Notes: generated from the letters alone by a model not told the origin. A stretch of 64,000 bases of DNA from Deltaproteobacteria bacterium (GCA_019309565.1 JAFDFZ010000004.1:28524-92523); one strand, 5' to 3'; shown: positions 34,801 to 42,971, counted from the first letter of the stretch. A program made the numbers and translations.

Positions 34801-34941
34801 CTCATCCTGGAACTGGACGAACACAGTGCGGTGGCGGGTGTGATGACCCGCCTGGAGGCATTTCGAAATGTTATCGAAAACTCCATGCAAAAATTGGCTC
34901 CGATGCTCAAAGAAGGTGTTCAAATTGCCATGGAATCTTAA
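31858..34941 (+). CDS. Tandem CoA-dehydratase/reductase activase (two ASKHA ATPase modules plus DUF2229)
   Basis: A 1027-residue cytoplasmic protein of the BadF/BcrA/HgdC activase superfamily. Module 1 (residues 17-310) has FVGIDAGSISINCIV, GGQDTFLF, Cys143 in GPCAAGTGSF, and CRCTVF with C196 and C198. Module 2 (residues 341-630) has YLGLDIGSTTTKYAV, GGQDSKYI, Cys466 in KVCAAGTGSF, and ERCTVF. In characterised activases one Cys per subunit pair binds a bridging [4Fe-4S] cluster and ATP hydrolysis drives low-potential electron transfer. A Cys-rich hinge (CKADKQCHNQC, then GGECGRYD) and a DUF2229 domain end the protein. GGAG at about 31845 precedes the ATG. The partner gene follows after 12 bases. 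Substrate of the system unknown. Confidence 0.85.
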   Translation: MSDKEKGFHNRANQYFVGIDAGSISINCIVLNEEKQIVCEYPYRRHLGKIEEHIESIIESLYRDYGKENIRSISFTGSHGKKISETLGTCYEFETISQVAGAVFIKPDVKTVISMGGQDTFLFQIDHFPGGWELEYFNTNGPCAAGTGSFIDQQAQRLATSIYGREADVSQERTDEILTDFISLGLQSKKPASVACRCTVFTKSDMIHLQNKGERLEDIIYGLHVGNARNYMSTIVSNRALKEPIIFIGGLSMNRLQVMAFKEYFPRLIVPRYSTSVGAIGVALQALAEKRKNTIDVNRLNRKVREQITSVPLAPKLELKETIFPERNDLQIRSIPEGCRVYLGLDIGSTTTKYAVINEKREIIHKQYVPTQGKPIEVTQKLLASLKAELGGRIEIAGVSTTGSGRNVVGDFLSADLIIDEITAHARGAVEIDPTVDTIFEIGGQDSKYISIANTYPLDFDMNKVCAAGTGSFLHELANKYGINIVEEFQQIALSSDRPVKLAERCTVFMESDLVTYHQKGIATNDLIAGLCYAIVYNYLNRVVGKRKIGQRIMFLGGPSLNKGVVAAFENVLGRGLIVPLNREVLGAYGAAVSVLEKMRIDNKSYSSFRGLDSVIGDRMKYEERICKADKQCHNQCKLKIYSFDGRRSIWGGECGRYDTIRAFGEKQQNYFELRQKIWETHLIGVYEELRDKPLMHSDGRPTVGMQRSLYGLHATVLWAHFFDRLGFRLVLTPATNQQIAKTGIETMVAETCFPVKVSHGHVSFLVGKTSYIFLPTIIDMATPQPSERGFFCPLVQSNSYMVRAALGLDSSQILAPVIHLKHDVDILANQLSNQIQSKLGVSKRAIKRAFSYALEKQNRFVEDLHRKGREILKRQNPNKPIVVVTGRPYNLYDERLNLRLGQNLAKIGVAALPMDFIDVTSVDLKDFPNMYWGLGAQILRTAKLIQEVPNHFGIHLTNFGCGADSFIEHFYKFIMGSKPYLILELDEHSAVAGVMTRLEAFRNVIENSMQKLAPMLKEGVQIAMES

Positions 34942-34953
34942 CAGGGAGTTGAC

Positions 34954-36327
34954 ATGACAGAGAAGAATGCCAAAAAGGTCATTAATTTTCAATCGCTCAC
35001 CGAAAAGGTGGGTCGATTTGATATAAGCGGAAGCCAGGCAATGTTTCTTATTCCTGAAATGAACCGCATCGGAGGCCATCTGCTGGCAGCCACTTTTAGA
35101 GGTTTCGGCATCCGCAGCCGGGTGATTGGGACCTATAAAGGACTTGACCTTGGAAAAGAGCATACCTCTGGAAAAGAGTGTTATCCATGCCAAATTACCA
35201 CCGGCGATATTTTATATTTCCTGAAGAAAGAAAAAGAAAGGCTGGGGAAAGATTTCCTTCCGCAAAATTACATCTATTTCATGCCGGAAGCCGGAGGACC
35301 ATGCCGGTTTGGGATGTACAACAAATACCAGCGAATCGTTCTGGATTCTTTTCCAGAGTTTAGACATGTTAAAATCGGCTCACTTACCACTTCGGATGGA
35401 TATTCACTGGACGGCCTCATCAATCCGGAGCGGGTCAGCGGCCTCAGAAAAGCAGGCTACCTGTCAATCGTGGTCACTGATGTGCTTGAAAGATTGCTAT
35501 GGCGCATCAGGCCATATGAAATCAAGCCGGGAATAACGGATGAATTTATCGAAAAATCCATGCATATCATGGAGGCATGCTTCGAAAGGTACGGAGCTCA
35601 ACAGCGCTTTGATAAGATCATAGATCGCTTAGAGAGCCTTATTGAAGAAGGGAAATCATTGATCAAACCCGATCTGCCGCGAAAGCCGCTTATCGGTATT
35701 GTCGGTGAAATCTATCTCAGGCACCATGTTCATGCCAATCAAGACTTGATCCGGTTGCTGGAACATTATGGTGCCGAGGTTGTAAACGCCTCCCTTGCTG
35801 AATGGGTTAACTATACCAGCTATGACCGGCTGAGGGAAGCGAAAACAGCATTTCGTTTCAGCTTGAAACAGATGCATCTAAATTCGCTGAAAGCGCATTT
35901 GAAAGATATCCTTAAATACGGCGGGGATCTTCTCTACCAGCAGCAAAAACAAAAACAGGTTTACAAACGGGCAGAAAAATTAATCGATATACAACCGGAT
36001 CACAAAGTGGGACATCTTGAAGAGATTCTCAAAGAAAACGATATATATTCCTTTGACGCGGGCACAGAGGCCTGCCTTAGCATATCCGGAATAATTCAAT
36101 ATGCACGAGAAGGATTTAATGGTGTCGTTAACGTTTATCCCTTCACCTGCATGCCGAGCACCATTACCTCTGCCATTATTAAACCGCTAATGAACGAATT
36201 GCGAATACCATACCTGGACACACCTTATGATGGGAGCTTTCAGCCGGGACGGGAGGCTGCCATAAGAACATTTATGTATCAGGCCATTCAGCACTTTAAC
36301 CGCAATGGCGGAAAACCATCCCATTGA
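34954..36327 (+). CDS. HgdB-like (2-hydroxyacyl-CoA dehydratase-type) partner of the tandem activase
   Basis: A 457-residue protein resembling the C-terminal part of the single-chain, approximately 1400-residue activase/dehydratase-like proteins of many anaerobes. Its N-terminal third has Cys motifs GKECYPCQITTGD (about residues 71-83) and EAGGPCRFGMYNKYQ (about 109-123) that could bind a [4Fe-4S] or double-cubane cluster. A second half with PLIGIVGEIYLRHHVHANQD (about 248-267) and CMPSTITSAIIKPLMNEL (about 400-417) matches the HgdB/D fold. The 12-base gap to the activase and a ribosome site (ACAGGGAG) imply a stoichiometric complex. What it reduces is unknown. Confidence 0.82.
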   Translation: MTEKNAKKVINFQSLTEKVGRFDISGSQAMFLIPEMNRIGGHLLAATFRGFGIRSRVIGTYKGLDLGKEHTSGKECYPCQITTGDILYFLKKEKERLGKDFLPQNYIYFMPEAGGPCRFGMYNKYQRIVLDSFPEFRHVKIGSLTTSDGYSLDGLINPERVSGLRKAGYLSIVVTDVLERLLWRIRPYEIKPGITDEFIEKSMHIMEACFERYGAQQRFDKIIDRLESLIEEGKSLIKPDLPRKPLIGIVGEIYLRHHVHANQDLIRLLEHYGAEVVNASLAEWVNYTSYDRLREAKTAFRFSLKQMHLNSLKAHLKDILKYGGDLLYQQQKQKQVYKRAEKLIDIQPDHKVGHLEEILKENDIYSFDAGTEACLSISGIIQYAREGFNGVVNVYPFTCMPSTITSAIIKPLMNELRIPYLDTPYDGSFQPGREAAIRTFMYQAIQHFNRNGGKPSH

Positions 36328-36886
36328 CCCCCTCTTGTTGCGGCGCTAAAATTTGTACGCTTAGTGCAACCCTCTATCGCCCTTTGCCCCGGTTTGAGAG
36401 AAACTTAAAGCAGTCCAAGCTTCCCCGATAACAGGTATCTTCGCCCTGTTGGGCCGTAAGCACATTGCGAAGCCCGATTCATTATGATAAAGCGCTTAAG
36501 TGTGAAGCTTCAATTTGCTGATGCCGGCCTGATGTTTTTCATCTTGTTAACAATCGATTTGGGTCTAAATGTTTCTTAAGTTCATGTCGATAAAAATCAA
36601 CAGATGATAAAATTTAATGATTCATAAATGAGGGCGAAGAACAAGGACATCGGGGTGTTTTGCAAAATGATAAGAGGGGCCTCTTCCATTACACTTCTAG
36701 TATTTTTGTTGCTTTTCGTTTTGTTTTTGTTTCCCATATTGACCATTTGTCTTTTGATATTACTCACCGGGCTATTTTTATGGAAATCTCTTCCAAAGTC
36801 TCGACAAACCCAAAAAGCAAACCCCTTCTGAAATGACCCCAGATGGAAACCAGAAACCGGAAACGGGGGCATCCCTGATTCCCAAT
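36328..36886. other. Intergenic gap with a degenerate DR3 copy
   Basis: 559 bases. DR3 copy 2 lies at about 36415-36510. A T-rich stretch at 36680-36790 gives a hydrophobic 67-codon plus-strand frame (36628-36831) without a ribosome site, which I do not accept as a gene. Confidence 0.4.
36415..36510 (+). repeat. Dispersed repeat DR3, copy 2 (degenerate)
   Basis: Recognised by TATCTTCGCCCTGTTGGG, CCGTAAGCACATTGCGAAGC and AAGCGCTTAAG in the same order and spacing as copies at 24411 and 47949. Confidence 0.5.
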
Positions 36887-37521
36887 CTAATAAATGGGTT
36901 CGTTGCGTGTTGAGATTTTTCCACACTTCACCATTTCGATGATCTCTCTTAAATCGGTTAAAAAACAGTCCGACATCTGGGAATTCGCCGGTGTCACAAC
37001 CAGATGGATCCCCGGAGGCTCCTTGATTCGGGCCGTGTACCATTGGCGATCGTCCAGACCGGCTGCACCGGCACCCGTACAACATCCAGCCCCAGGTACT
37101 GAGCAGCGCGATCAAACCCCGGATGTGCCGAGTTCGGGGCAACGATCTGTGGCACATCGCCAATGAACCCATTGGATCTTGCCCAATCCCGTGCTGCTTT
37201 GACTGCCAAAAAGATGCTTTCGGTACCCCCCGAGGTTATAGTTCCCACCGAATCTTCGGTACCATTAAACAGATCCAAGGCCATACCGATAATCTCATCC
37301 TCGAATCTTTTCAAACTTGGCCAGACCTGTGGTTTGCTTGCGCTTTCACATAAAAACCGCCTGAAGATATCGGTTGAAAATTTCAAAAGCGCCTCGTCCA
37401 GATAATAGACAATTCCAAATACTTTCCCGCTTTGCCAAGACAGATCGTCCCTTTGGATTTGATCTATCTGTTTAAGCAGCTCGCTTGCACTATAACCAGC
37501 CTTGGGAAACGCATCGTTCAT
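36887..37521 (-). pseudogene. Internally deleted PLP-dependent decarboxylase (sphingosine-1-phosphate-lyase-like)
   Basis: The N-terminal 165 codons from ATG 37521 (AGGAG ribosome site) read MNDAFPKAGYSASELLKQID through VGTITSGGTESIFLAVKAAR to APNSAHPGFDRAAQYLGLDV, as in group II PLP decarboxylases/S1P lyase. The next part jumps, out of frame near 37060, to sequence that reads DDRQWYTARIKEPPGIHLVV then TPANSQMSDCFLTDLREIIE, the C-terminus of the same family, stopping at 36887. The whole middle with the PLP lysine is missing. Frame and content both make it non-functional. It lies 19 bases behind the cupin gene in the BKACE/TRAP cluster and probably once supplied a decarboxylase or lyase step. 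Confidence 0.8.
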
Positions 37522-37540
37522 ATATGCTCCTGTGGGGCTA

Positions 37541-37945
37541 TTATCTGTTAACCTTGTCTTTTGCACGTCTGTAATATTCTTTGCGACTTACATGCTCCGG
37601 CAGCGGAGGGCAGTAAACGAATACAAATTTTAAAGGCCCGGTGCCCGTATTTTGAATGCTGTGTTTAACTCCGGCAGGCGCGAGCATGACAGATTCGGGT
37701 TCTATTTTATACTCGACGCCATCTATGGTGGCAATGCCGGTTCCTTCATAAAAAAACATGGCTTCCTGTTCTTTTTCGTGAACGTGCTCCTTGGCGCCTC
37801 CGCCGGGATCCATGGTATGGCAGCCCAGAATAAATCCTTTGGCACCCATGTCTTCCTCTGTTAAAATAAGGGTTGAATGTCGGCCGCCTGTTTTGTGAAC
37901 GATCAACTCCATGTCTTTTGCATACACGAACAACTCTTTTTTCAT
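37541..37945 (-). CDS. Cupin-domain protein
   Basis: A 134-residue single-domain cupin. Motif 1 is around DPGGGAKEHVHEKEQEAMFF (about residues 47-66), with two His and a Glu as metal ligands; motif 2 is around MLAPAGVKHSIQNTG (about 86-100), with the fourth His. It could be a metal-dependent isomerase or dioxygenase, or a small-molecule-binding protein. AAGGGGG precedes the ATG at 37945. It lies between the TRAP transporter genes and the decayed decarboxylase, and reads in the same direction, so a metabolic role in the same pathway is likely. Confidence 0.8.
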   Translation of the reverse strand: MKKELFVYAKDMELIVHKTGGRHSTLILTEEDMGAKGFILGCHTMDPGGGAKEHVHEKEQEAMFFYEGTGIATIDGVEYKIEPESVMLAPAGVKHSIQNTGTGPLKFVFVYCPPLPEHVSRKEYYRRAKDKVNR

Positions 37946-38128
37946 TATTTCCCCCTTATAGTCAAATTTATCTGGAATTTTGCAATATATCCAAAATAAA
38001 AGGTTTTACGAGACTTACGTTTCCGTCTCACAACTGAGATTTTGCTTGAAAAACCACCTCCCCGTATTACCAAAACTCAAAATTTCATCGCAAATTACTG
38101 TTACCTTATTTGTAATCGTACCATAACG

Positions 38129-39421
38129 TTATCTGCCGAACACCAAATCAGGAAGAAAGGTGACCAGAGACGGGAAAAAAATTATAATCAGTAACACCAC
38201 AAAAATAGGAAAATAAAAAGGCACACAGGCCTTAACCAACTTGTCGAACTCGATGTTGCCGACCCGAACAATCACATATAAAACGATTCCAAAGGGAGGG
38301 GTCAGTTGGCCGATCATAAGATTTAAAACCATTACAATCCCGAAATGAATCGGATCGATCCCAAACTTTGGAAGCAGCGGAGCAAAAAGCGGCGTAAACA
38401 GTGTAATCGTTTCAGCCGTAGACATAAACATGCCCGCAATAAAGATGGTAATGTTCAAAAGCAACAAAATGATCAATGGGTCTTTACTGATGGTAAAAAG
38501 AAGGTTTGTTATTATTTCAGGAACCTGGGTTCGCGTCAATGCACTGTTGTAAATCATGGCACAGGCAAGTATGGTGAGAATGGCAGATCCATTAATGGAC
38601 ACACTTCTAAAAGTACTGACCAGTTCTGTGAATTTAAACTCCCTGTAGCAAAAACCCAATATCAATGCGTATAATGCAGCCACGCCAGCTGCTTCGGTGG
38701 GAGTGAAAACTCCTGACCAGATGCCGCCGATGATGATAACAGGAGTTAGTATGGGGAAAAAAGCCTTCTTGAACGCCCTGATTAACCGCTGTGCACTGAA
38801 ATGATCTCCCTTTGGGTAATTTCTCTTTTTTGCAATGATGGCACATAGCGCCATAAGCGCAACAACCATCAGTGTGCCTGGAACAATTCCGCCTATGAAA
38901 AGCCGGCTCACGGAGGTTGTGGCTAAAACACCATAAAGAACCAGGGGTACACTGGGGGGAACCACCGGCCCGATCGTGGCTGAAGCCCCCGTTACAGCAC
39001 AACTAAATTCCTTATCATATCCGGCATCTTCCATTGCTTTGATTTCTATCTGACCCAACCCGGCAGCATCTGCTGCAGCAGCCCCTGACATGCCTGAAAA
39101 TATGAAACTGGCCAGCACGTTTACATGAGCAAGCCCTCCGCGAATATGCCCTACGATGCTTCCCGCGAAGTTGAAAATCCGAGAGCTGACACCACCGACA
39201 TTCATTATCGAACCGGTTAACAGAAACAGCGGCACCGCCAGGATGGGAAAATTATTGATGCCATACACCAGCATTTGAGCAATCAGCCCGAAAGACAGGC
39301 TTGGATATCCCCATTTGATAATCAGTGCAATGACGGAAGTGGTTCCGATGCAATACCCAACCGGAATTCCCAGAAGCAGCAAGGCTACAAGAAGCAGAAA
39401 AAAAATGAGCAGAATTTCTAT
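38129..39421 (-). CDS. dctM: TRAP transporter large permease (DctM) with apparent ATA start codon
   Basis: A 430-residue DctM subunit with about 12 hydrophobic segments that drives solute import by sodium or proton flow. Family features include LFLLTGSIMNVGGVSSRIFN, SGMSGAAAADAAGLGQIEI, TGASATIGPVVPPSVPLVLY and IGQLTPPFGIVLYVI. DctM proteins usually start MEILL; here the equivalent codons are ATA-GAA-ATT-CTG-CTC, 8 bases behind a perfect AGGAGG (39430-39435), with an in-frame stop one codon upstream. So initiation at ATA (39421) is the simplest reading, or the original ATG has mutated. The first ordinary alternative is TTG at 39382, too far from the ribosome site. The rest is intact. Confidence 0.85.
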   Translation of the reverse strand: MEILLIFFLLLVALLLLGIPVGYCIGTTSVIALIIKWGYPSLSFGLIAQMLVYGINNFPILAVPLFLLTGSIMNVGGVSSRIFNFAGSIVGHIRGGLAHVNVLASFIFSGMSGAAAADAAGLGQIEIKAMEDAGYDKEFSCAVTGASATIGPVVPPSVPLVLYGVLATTSVSRLFIGGIVPGTLMVVALMALCAIIAKKRNYPKGDHFSAQRLIRAFKKAFFPILTPVIIIGGIWSGVFTPTEAAGVAALYALILGFCYREFKFTELVSTFRSVSINGSAILTILACAMIYNSALTRTQVPEIITNLLFTISKDPLIILLLLNITIFIAGMFMSTAETITLFTPLFAPLLPKFGIDPIHFGIVMVLNLMIGQLTPPFGIVLYVIVRVGNIEFDKLVKACVPFYFPIFVVLLIIIFFPSLVTFLPDLVFGR

Positions 39422-39495
39422 TTAAATCACCTCCTGAAACATAAACCCCTGCTGCACGGCTGCAGTGGGGCAAAGGACCCGCCCGTGGTTTCGTT

Positions 39496-39963
39496 TCAGA
39501 AAAACCGGGCCAATCGGTTGAAACAAAGAACCAGCAAAAATACCAAAATGAAGAAAGACGAAACAGCAATGGCCAAATAAAGCACTGCAACGCTCACAGG
39601 GAACGTGACCGCCTGTTGTCCCCAGTTCAGTCTAATTAAATCGATGCTTCCCAGGAACAGGATAAGATTGAAAAGGAACACAATCACCAGGGATAGGACT
39701 TCAAACGCAAGGCGTATCTTTTCGGGCATCCTGTCTAAAACAAAGGTAATGCGTATGTGGGTTTCTTTGGCTACAGCCGCAGCAGCTCCCATAAATACCA
39801 TCCATATGCAAAGATACCTGGCAAATTCCTCTGTCCAGGGAACCACGATCCTTGCCACATACCGGAAAAACACCTGGAGGATAACGGTAGTCAATATACA
39901 GGCTAAAAAAATGGTCGACAGGGACTCGAATAAATTTGAAGCAAATCCGTATAGTTTTTTCAT
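39496..39963 (-). CDS. dctQ: TRAP transporter small permease (DctQ)
   Basis: A 155-residue four-helix membrane subunit partnering DctM. The family motif is VFFRYVARIVVPWTEEFARY (about residues 31-50), followed by LCIWMVFMGAAAAVAKETHI and an amphipathic DRMPEKIRLAFEV loop. It lies between dctP and dctM on the same strand, the canonical PQM order. The ribosome site before ATG 39963 is weak. Confidence 0.9.
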   Translation of the reverse strand: MKKLYGFASNLFESLSTIFLACILTTVILQVFFRYVARIVVPWTEEFARYLCIWMVFMGAAAAVAKETHIRITFVLDRMPEKIRLAFEVLSLVIVFLFNLILFLGSIDLIRLNWGQQAVTFPVSVAVLYLAIAVSSFFILVFLLVLCFNRLARFF

Positions 39964-40072
39964 ATTGTTCCGTCGTTTTGAACCAGACCAAGAGTTTTGT
40001 CGGAAAAGTAGGCCTGACGAATAAGAGGTTTGTTTCCGCCAGGCCGTCTGCTTCTGAACAGGATAACGTCGG

Positions 40073-41062
40073 CTACTTGATTGCCTTCATGGTTTCATCC
40101 AGCACCCATGGTTGCCATTTCTTTTTGAAATAGTCCATGGTTCCCAGGGCAATTTCCTGAAAAGGCTTCAACTCAGGAGTCAAGAACTTCATCCCGTGTC
40201 TTTTCATTTCCTCAATAAGTTCTTTCTCCTTATTAAAAGAAAAATCTGTACACCATTTCATCGTATCGATGGCTGCCTTGACGAGCAAGCCTTGATATTT
40301 CGTATCCAGCTTACCAAGAAACTTTTTGCTTAAAAGATAGGATTGAATATCCACGATGTGATTGGTTAACACGGTGTATTTTTGGACTTCCCACAGTCTG
40401 CGGTTGTAGTTTGAGGAGATGGGATTTTCTTGAGCTTCTACTACCCCGGTCTGCAGCGAGTTAAATATCTCAGGAGAGGGAATCGGTGTGGGCAAGCAGC
40501 CGAAGGCTTTCCAAACCACCAGCCAGTCCGGATTTTCGGGAAGACGGATTTTCATTCCCTTTAAATCCGCCGGTGTTTTTACATACCGATTCGTGGTCAA
40601 CTGTCGATTTCCCCGAAAATAAACGCCGTTCCAGATAATGCCGTTCTTTTCATAGGCCGCTTTAACTTCTTTTCCTATTCTGCCCTCAATGGTTGCGAGG
40701 ATCTGATCTTTGTTGGAAAAAAGATAGGGAACACCCCAGGAAATAATATCCTTAACGTATGCACCCCGGGTTGCCCAGCCCCCAAGGCACAGGTGGATGG
40801 TTCCAAGCTTTAACTGCTCAACCAATTCTCTTTCACCACCTAAAGTACCACCATAGAAAACTTTCACCTTGATTTCAGCGTTGCTCCGTTTCTCCACCAG
40901 CTCTTTATAGTAGTAAAGCCCCTCCACATCGGCTGTGCCTGTTCGAGGGTGAAAAGTTGCAATCGTCATCTCGATTGCTGCGTTCGCCGGGCTGAAAGGT
41001 GTAACCAATAGAAACAGTACACCAGCGATAGTCCATAAAAACCCAAATCTTGCATGTCTCAT
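40073..41062 (-). CDS. dctP: TRAP transporter solute-binding protein (DctP family)
   Basis: A 329-residue periplasmic protein. Residues 1-28 are a signal peptide (FLWTIAGVLFLLVTPFSPAN). The mature part has ELVEQLKLGTIHLCLGGWAT and MKIRLPENPDWLVVWKAFGC, in which the conserved Arg in the second segment normally forms a salt bridge to a carboxylate ligand, and VVEAQENPISSNYNRRLWEV. A monocarboxylate or keto-acid-like solute is therefore likely. AAAGGAGG precedes the ATG at 41062. It is the first transporter gene after the BKACE enzyme. Confidence 0.9.
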   Translation of the reverse strand: MRHARFGFLWTIAGVLFLLVTPFSPANAAIEMTIATFHPRTGTADVEGLYYYKELVEKRSNAEIKVKVFYGGTLGGERELVEQLKLGTIHLCLGGWATRGAYVKDIISWGVPYLFSNKDQILATIEGRIGKEVKAAYEKNGIIWNGVYFRGNRQLTTNRYVKTPADLKGMKIRLPENPDWLVVWKAFGCLPTPIPSPEIFNSLQTGVVEAQENPISSNYNRRLWEVQKYTVLTNHIVDIQSYLLSKKFLGKLDTKYQGLLVKAAIDTMKWCTDFSFNKEKELIEEMKRHGMKFLTPELKPFQEIALGTMDYFKKKWQPWVLDETMKAIK

Positions 41063-41106
41063 TTTTGCCTCCTTTCTGTGCTTGTTTCGTTAGTTTCTCC
41101 CCTTTA

Positions 41107-41904
41107 TCAGGGAATTGGTTGAAAGAGTTTTCGCGCCTCTTCAACCGAAGCCACCTGCCTGTCAAGTGCATTACACAATTTTCTTGTGCGTATGACAAAT
41201 TGATAACTCCCCTTTGCCATCTGCCCGGGGGATATAAACAGGTTGTCTTCCAATCCAACCCTTATATGCCCTCCGAGTATGATGGTCATGGCGTCCAGCT
41301 GAAACTGATTGTGGGCGCCTCTATTTCTGGACCAGATGCTGCCGGGCCACATCGCTTTTATCCTGTTTATCATCTCTTCAGCATCTTCCATGAACGATTT
41401 TCCCGGTACACTTTCCAGGTCAAAAACAAGCTCGAAATGAGCCGGCTGCTCAATAATGCCTTCTTCAATGAGCCTATTTGCTTTTTTGATCATTCCCAAA
41501 TCAAATGCCTCGATAATCGGGGTTATGCCATTGTCTTTCATGAATTTTGCGTTGTATTCGATCTCCTGGTCACTGCCTCTGATATTCAATGAGGCCATAT
41601 CCGATTTCAATTCACCGATGGGAATCAGCTTCTCTTTAAACGGCACGGCAGCCCCGGCAGTGGAAAGTTGGATGATCATATCTGTTTCGGTGCGAATCCG
41701 CTCGACTATCTTCCGAAAATACTTTGTTTCAAACGTCTCCTGCCCCAGATCGTCGCGGGCGTGGATATGGGCAACAACAGCACCTTCATGGTATGCTTTT
41801 ATTACATCCTCGGCGATCTCTTCCGGGGTTTCCGGCATGAAAGGATTGTCTTTCTTAAACCACTTCGTGTTGGTTGGGGCGACCGTAATGACAAGCTTTT
41901 CCAC
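41107..41904 (-). CDS. Beta-keto acid cleavage enzyme (BKACE/Kce, DUF849 family)
   Basis: A 265-residue TIM-barrel zinc enzyme. BKACEs condense a beta-keto acid with acetyl-CoA to release acetoacetate and a new CoA ester, as 3-keto-5-aminohexanoate cleavage enzyme does in lysine fermentation. Visible motifs are ITVAPTNTK near residue 6, AVVAHIHARDDLG (about 42-54) with the zinc-type HIH pair, MIIQLSTAGAA (about 76-86) and GGHIRVGLEDN (about 216-226). It starts at GTG 41904, 7 bases behind AAGGAG. Neighbours are a TRAP importer downstream and a LacI regulator upstream, so the substrate is probably imported by that TRAP system. Confidence 0.88.
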   Translation of the reverse strand: MEKLVITVAPTNTKWFKKDNPFMPETPEEIAEDVIKAYHEGAVVAHIHARDDLGQETFETKYFRKIVERIRTETDMIIQLSTAGAAVPFKEKLIPIGELKSDMASLNIRGSDQEIEYNAKFMKDNGITPIIEAFDLGMIKKANRLIEEGIIEQPAHFELVFDLESVPGKSFMEDAEEMINRIKAMWPGSIWSRNRGAHNQFQLDAMTIILGGHIRVGLEDNLFISPGQMAKGSYQFVIRTRKLCNALDRQVASVEEARKLFQPIP

Positions 41905-41945
41905 CTCTGCTCTCCTTAATATCTTTAACCGTAAAATATGAGCAT

Positions 41946-42971
41946 CTATTGCTGTAGCCTTTTTACCGAATTTCGCACCACCAGTTTAGTTGGAAGGATC
42001 CTGTGGCGCGCCTCGCCGATAAAGTTGCCGTCTATTCGATCAAAAAGGAAATCCACCGCTGTTTGGCTGAAATTTTCCGTATCCGGAAGGATCACGGTCA
42101 AAGGAGGGTCCGCAAAAGAACTCCACGCCGTATCGTCGAAACAAATCAAAGAGATATCTTTTGGAATCCGAACGTTTCTTTCCTTCAGAGCCCTTAAGGT
42201 TCCAAGTAACTGGAAATTACTGCCGACGAAAATGGCGCTGGGGGGATGGGGTAACGACAGCAATCGACGGGTAATATGGTAACCACTGTCGATGGTAAGG
42301 CCCCCCACATGCACAAGCGTGCTCTCATAGGGTATCTGGAACTCTTCAAGGGCTTTCATGTAGCCTTCGATTCTTTCAGAACTGGCGGATGTATGTGAAG
42401 AACTTGAAATCATCCCGATTCTTTTATGCCCGTTTTCGATGAGATGCCGGGTCGCCAGATACGCGCCCTTTTTGTTTTCAAGTTCCACCGTATCCACATC
42501 GATGCCCGGCAGTCTTCTAGAAATCAGTACAACCGGTATGTTAAGATCCTTATAGCATTCAATTTCTTGTTGAATTCGAATTTCTTGATTTCGTCCCGTA
42601 GATGCCAGCACAAGACCATCGATCCGCATATTGGAAAAGGTTCTTAAAAAGTTTATTTCCATTTCGATATCTTCATTGGAATTGCCCAAAACCAGTGCAT
42701 GATTCATCGCATTTACTCTTTTTTCTATCTGTTCGATCACCTGAACATAAAAGGAATTGGTTATTTTAGGTATAATGAGGCCGATGGTGTGAGTTCTGCT
42801 GATTTTCATTCCTCTTGCCAGAGAGCTTGGCCTGTAATGAAATTTATCGATCACCGCCTCTACACGAATACGAAGATTTTCTTTGACATTACCCTGATTG
42901 TTCAGAACCTTCGATACGGTACCGACCGACACACCGGCGTATTTTGCAATATCTTTTATAGTGGCCGTCAT
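41946..42971 (-). CDS. LacI-family transcriptional regulator
   Basis: A 341-residue repressor-type regulator. Residues 4-50 are the LacI helix-turn-helix with hinge: TIKDIAKYAGVSVGTVSKVL, NNQGNVKENLRIRVEAVIDK and YRPSSLARGM. The remainder is a periplasmic-binding-protein-like effector domain (HTIGLIIPKITNSFYVQVIE to SLICFDDTAWSSFADPPLTV). It heads the minus-strand BKACE-TRAP-cupin group and is divergent from an MFS carrier. A typical LacI-type palindrome lies upstream at 43111-43122. The effector is unknown. There is no clear ribosome site before ATG 42971. Confidence 0.92.
   Translation of the reverse strand: MTATIKDIAKYAGVSVGTVSKVLNNQGNVKENLRIRVEAVIDKFHYRPSSLARGMKISRTHTIGLIIPKITNSFYVQVIEQIEKRVNAMNHALVLGNSNEDIEMEINFLRTFSNMRIDGLVLASTGRNQEIRIQQEIECYKDLNIPVVLISRRLPGIDVDTVELENKKGAYLATRHLIENGHKRIGMISSSSHTSASSERIEGYMKALEEFQIPYESTLVHVGGLTIDSGYHITRRLLSLPHPPSAIFVGSNFQLLGTLRALKERNVRIPKDISLICFDDTAWSSFADPPLTVILPDTENFSQTAVDFLFDRIDGNFIGEARHRILPTKLVVRNSVKRLQQ

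Noticed and set aside
36628..36831. Possible 67-residue membrane protein
   Set aside because: Its hydrophobicity comes from a T-rich stretch (TTT/CTT codons), there is no ribosome site, and it lies in a repeat-bearing gap next to a pseudogene.
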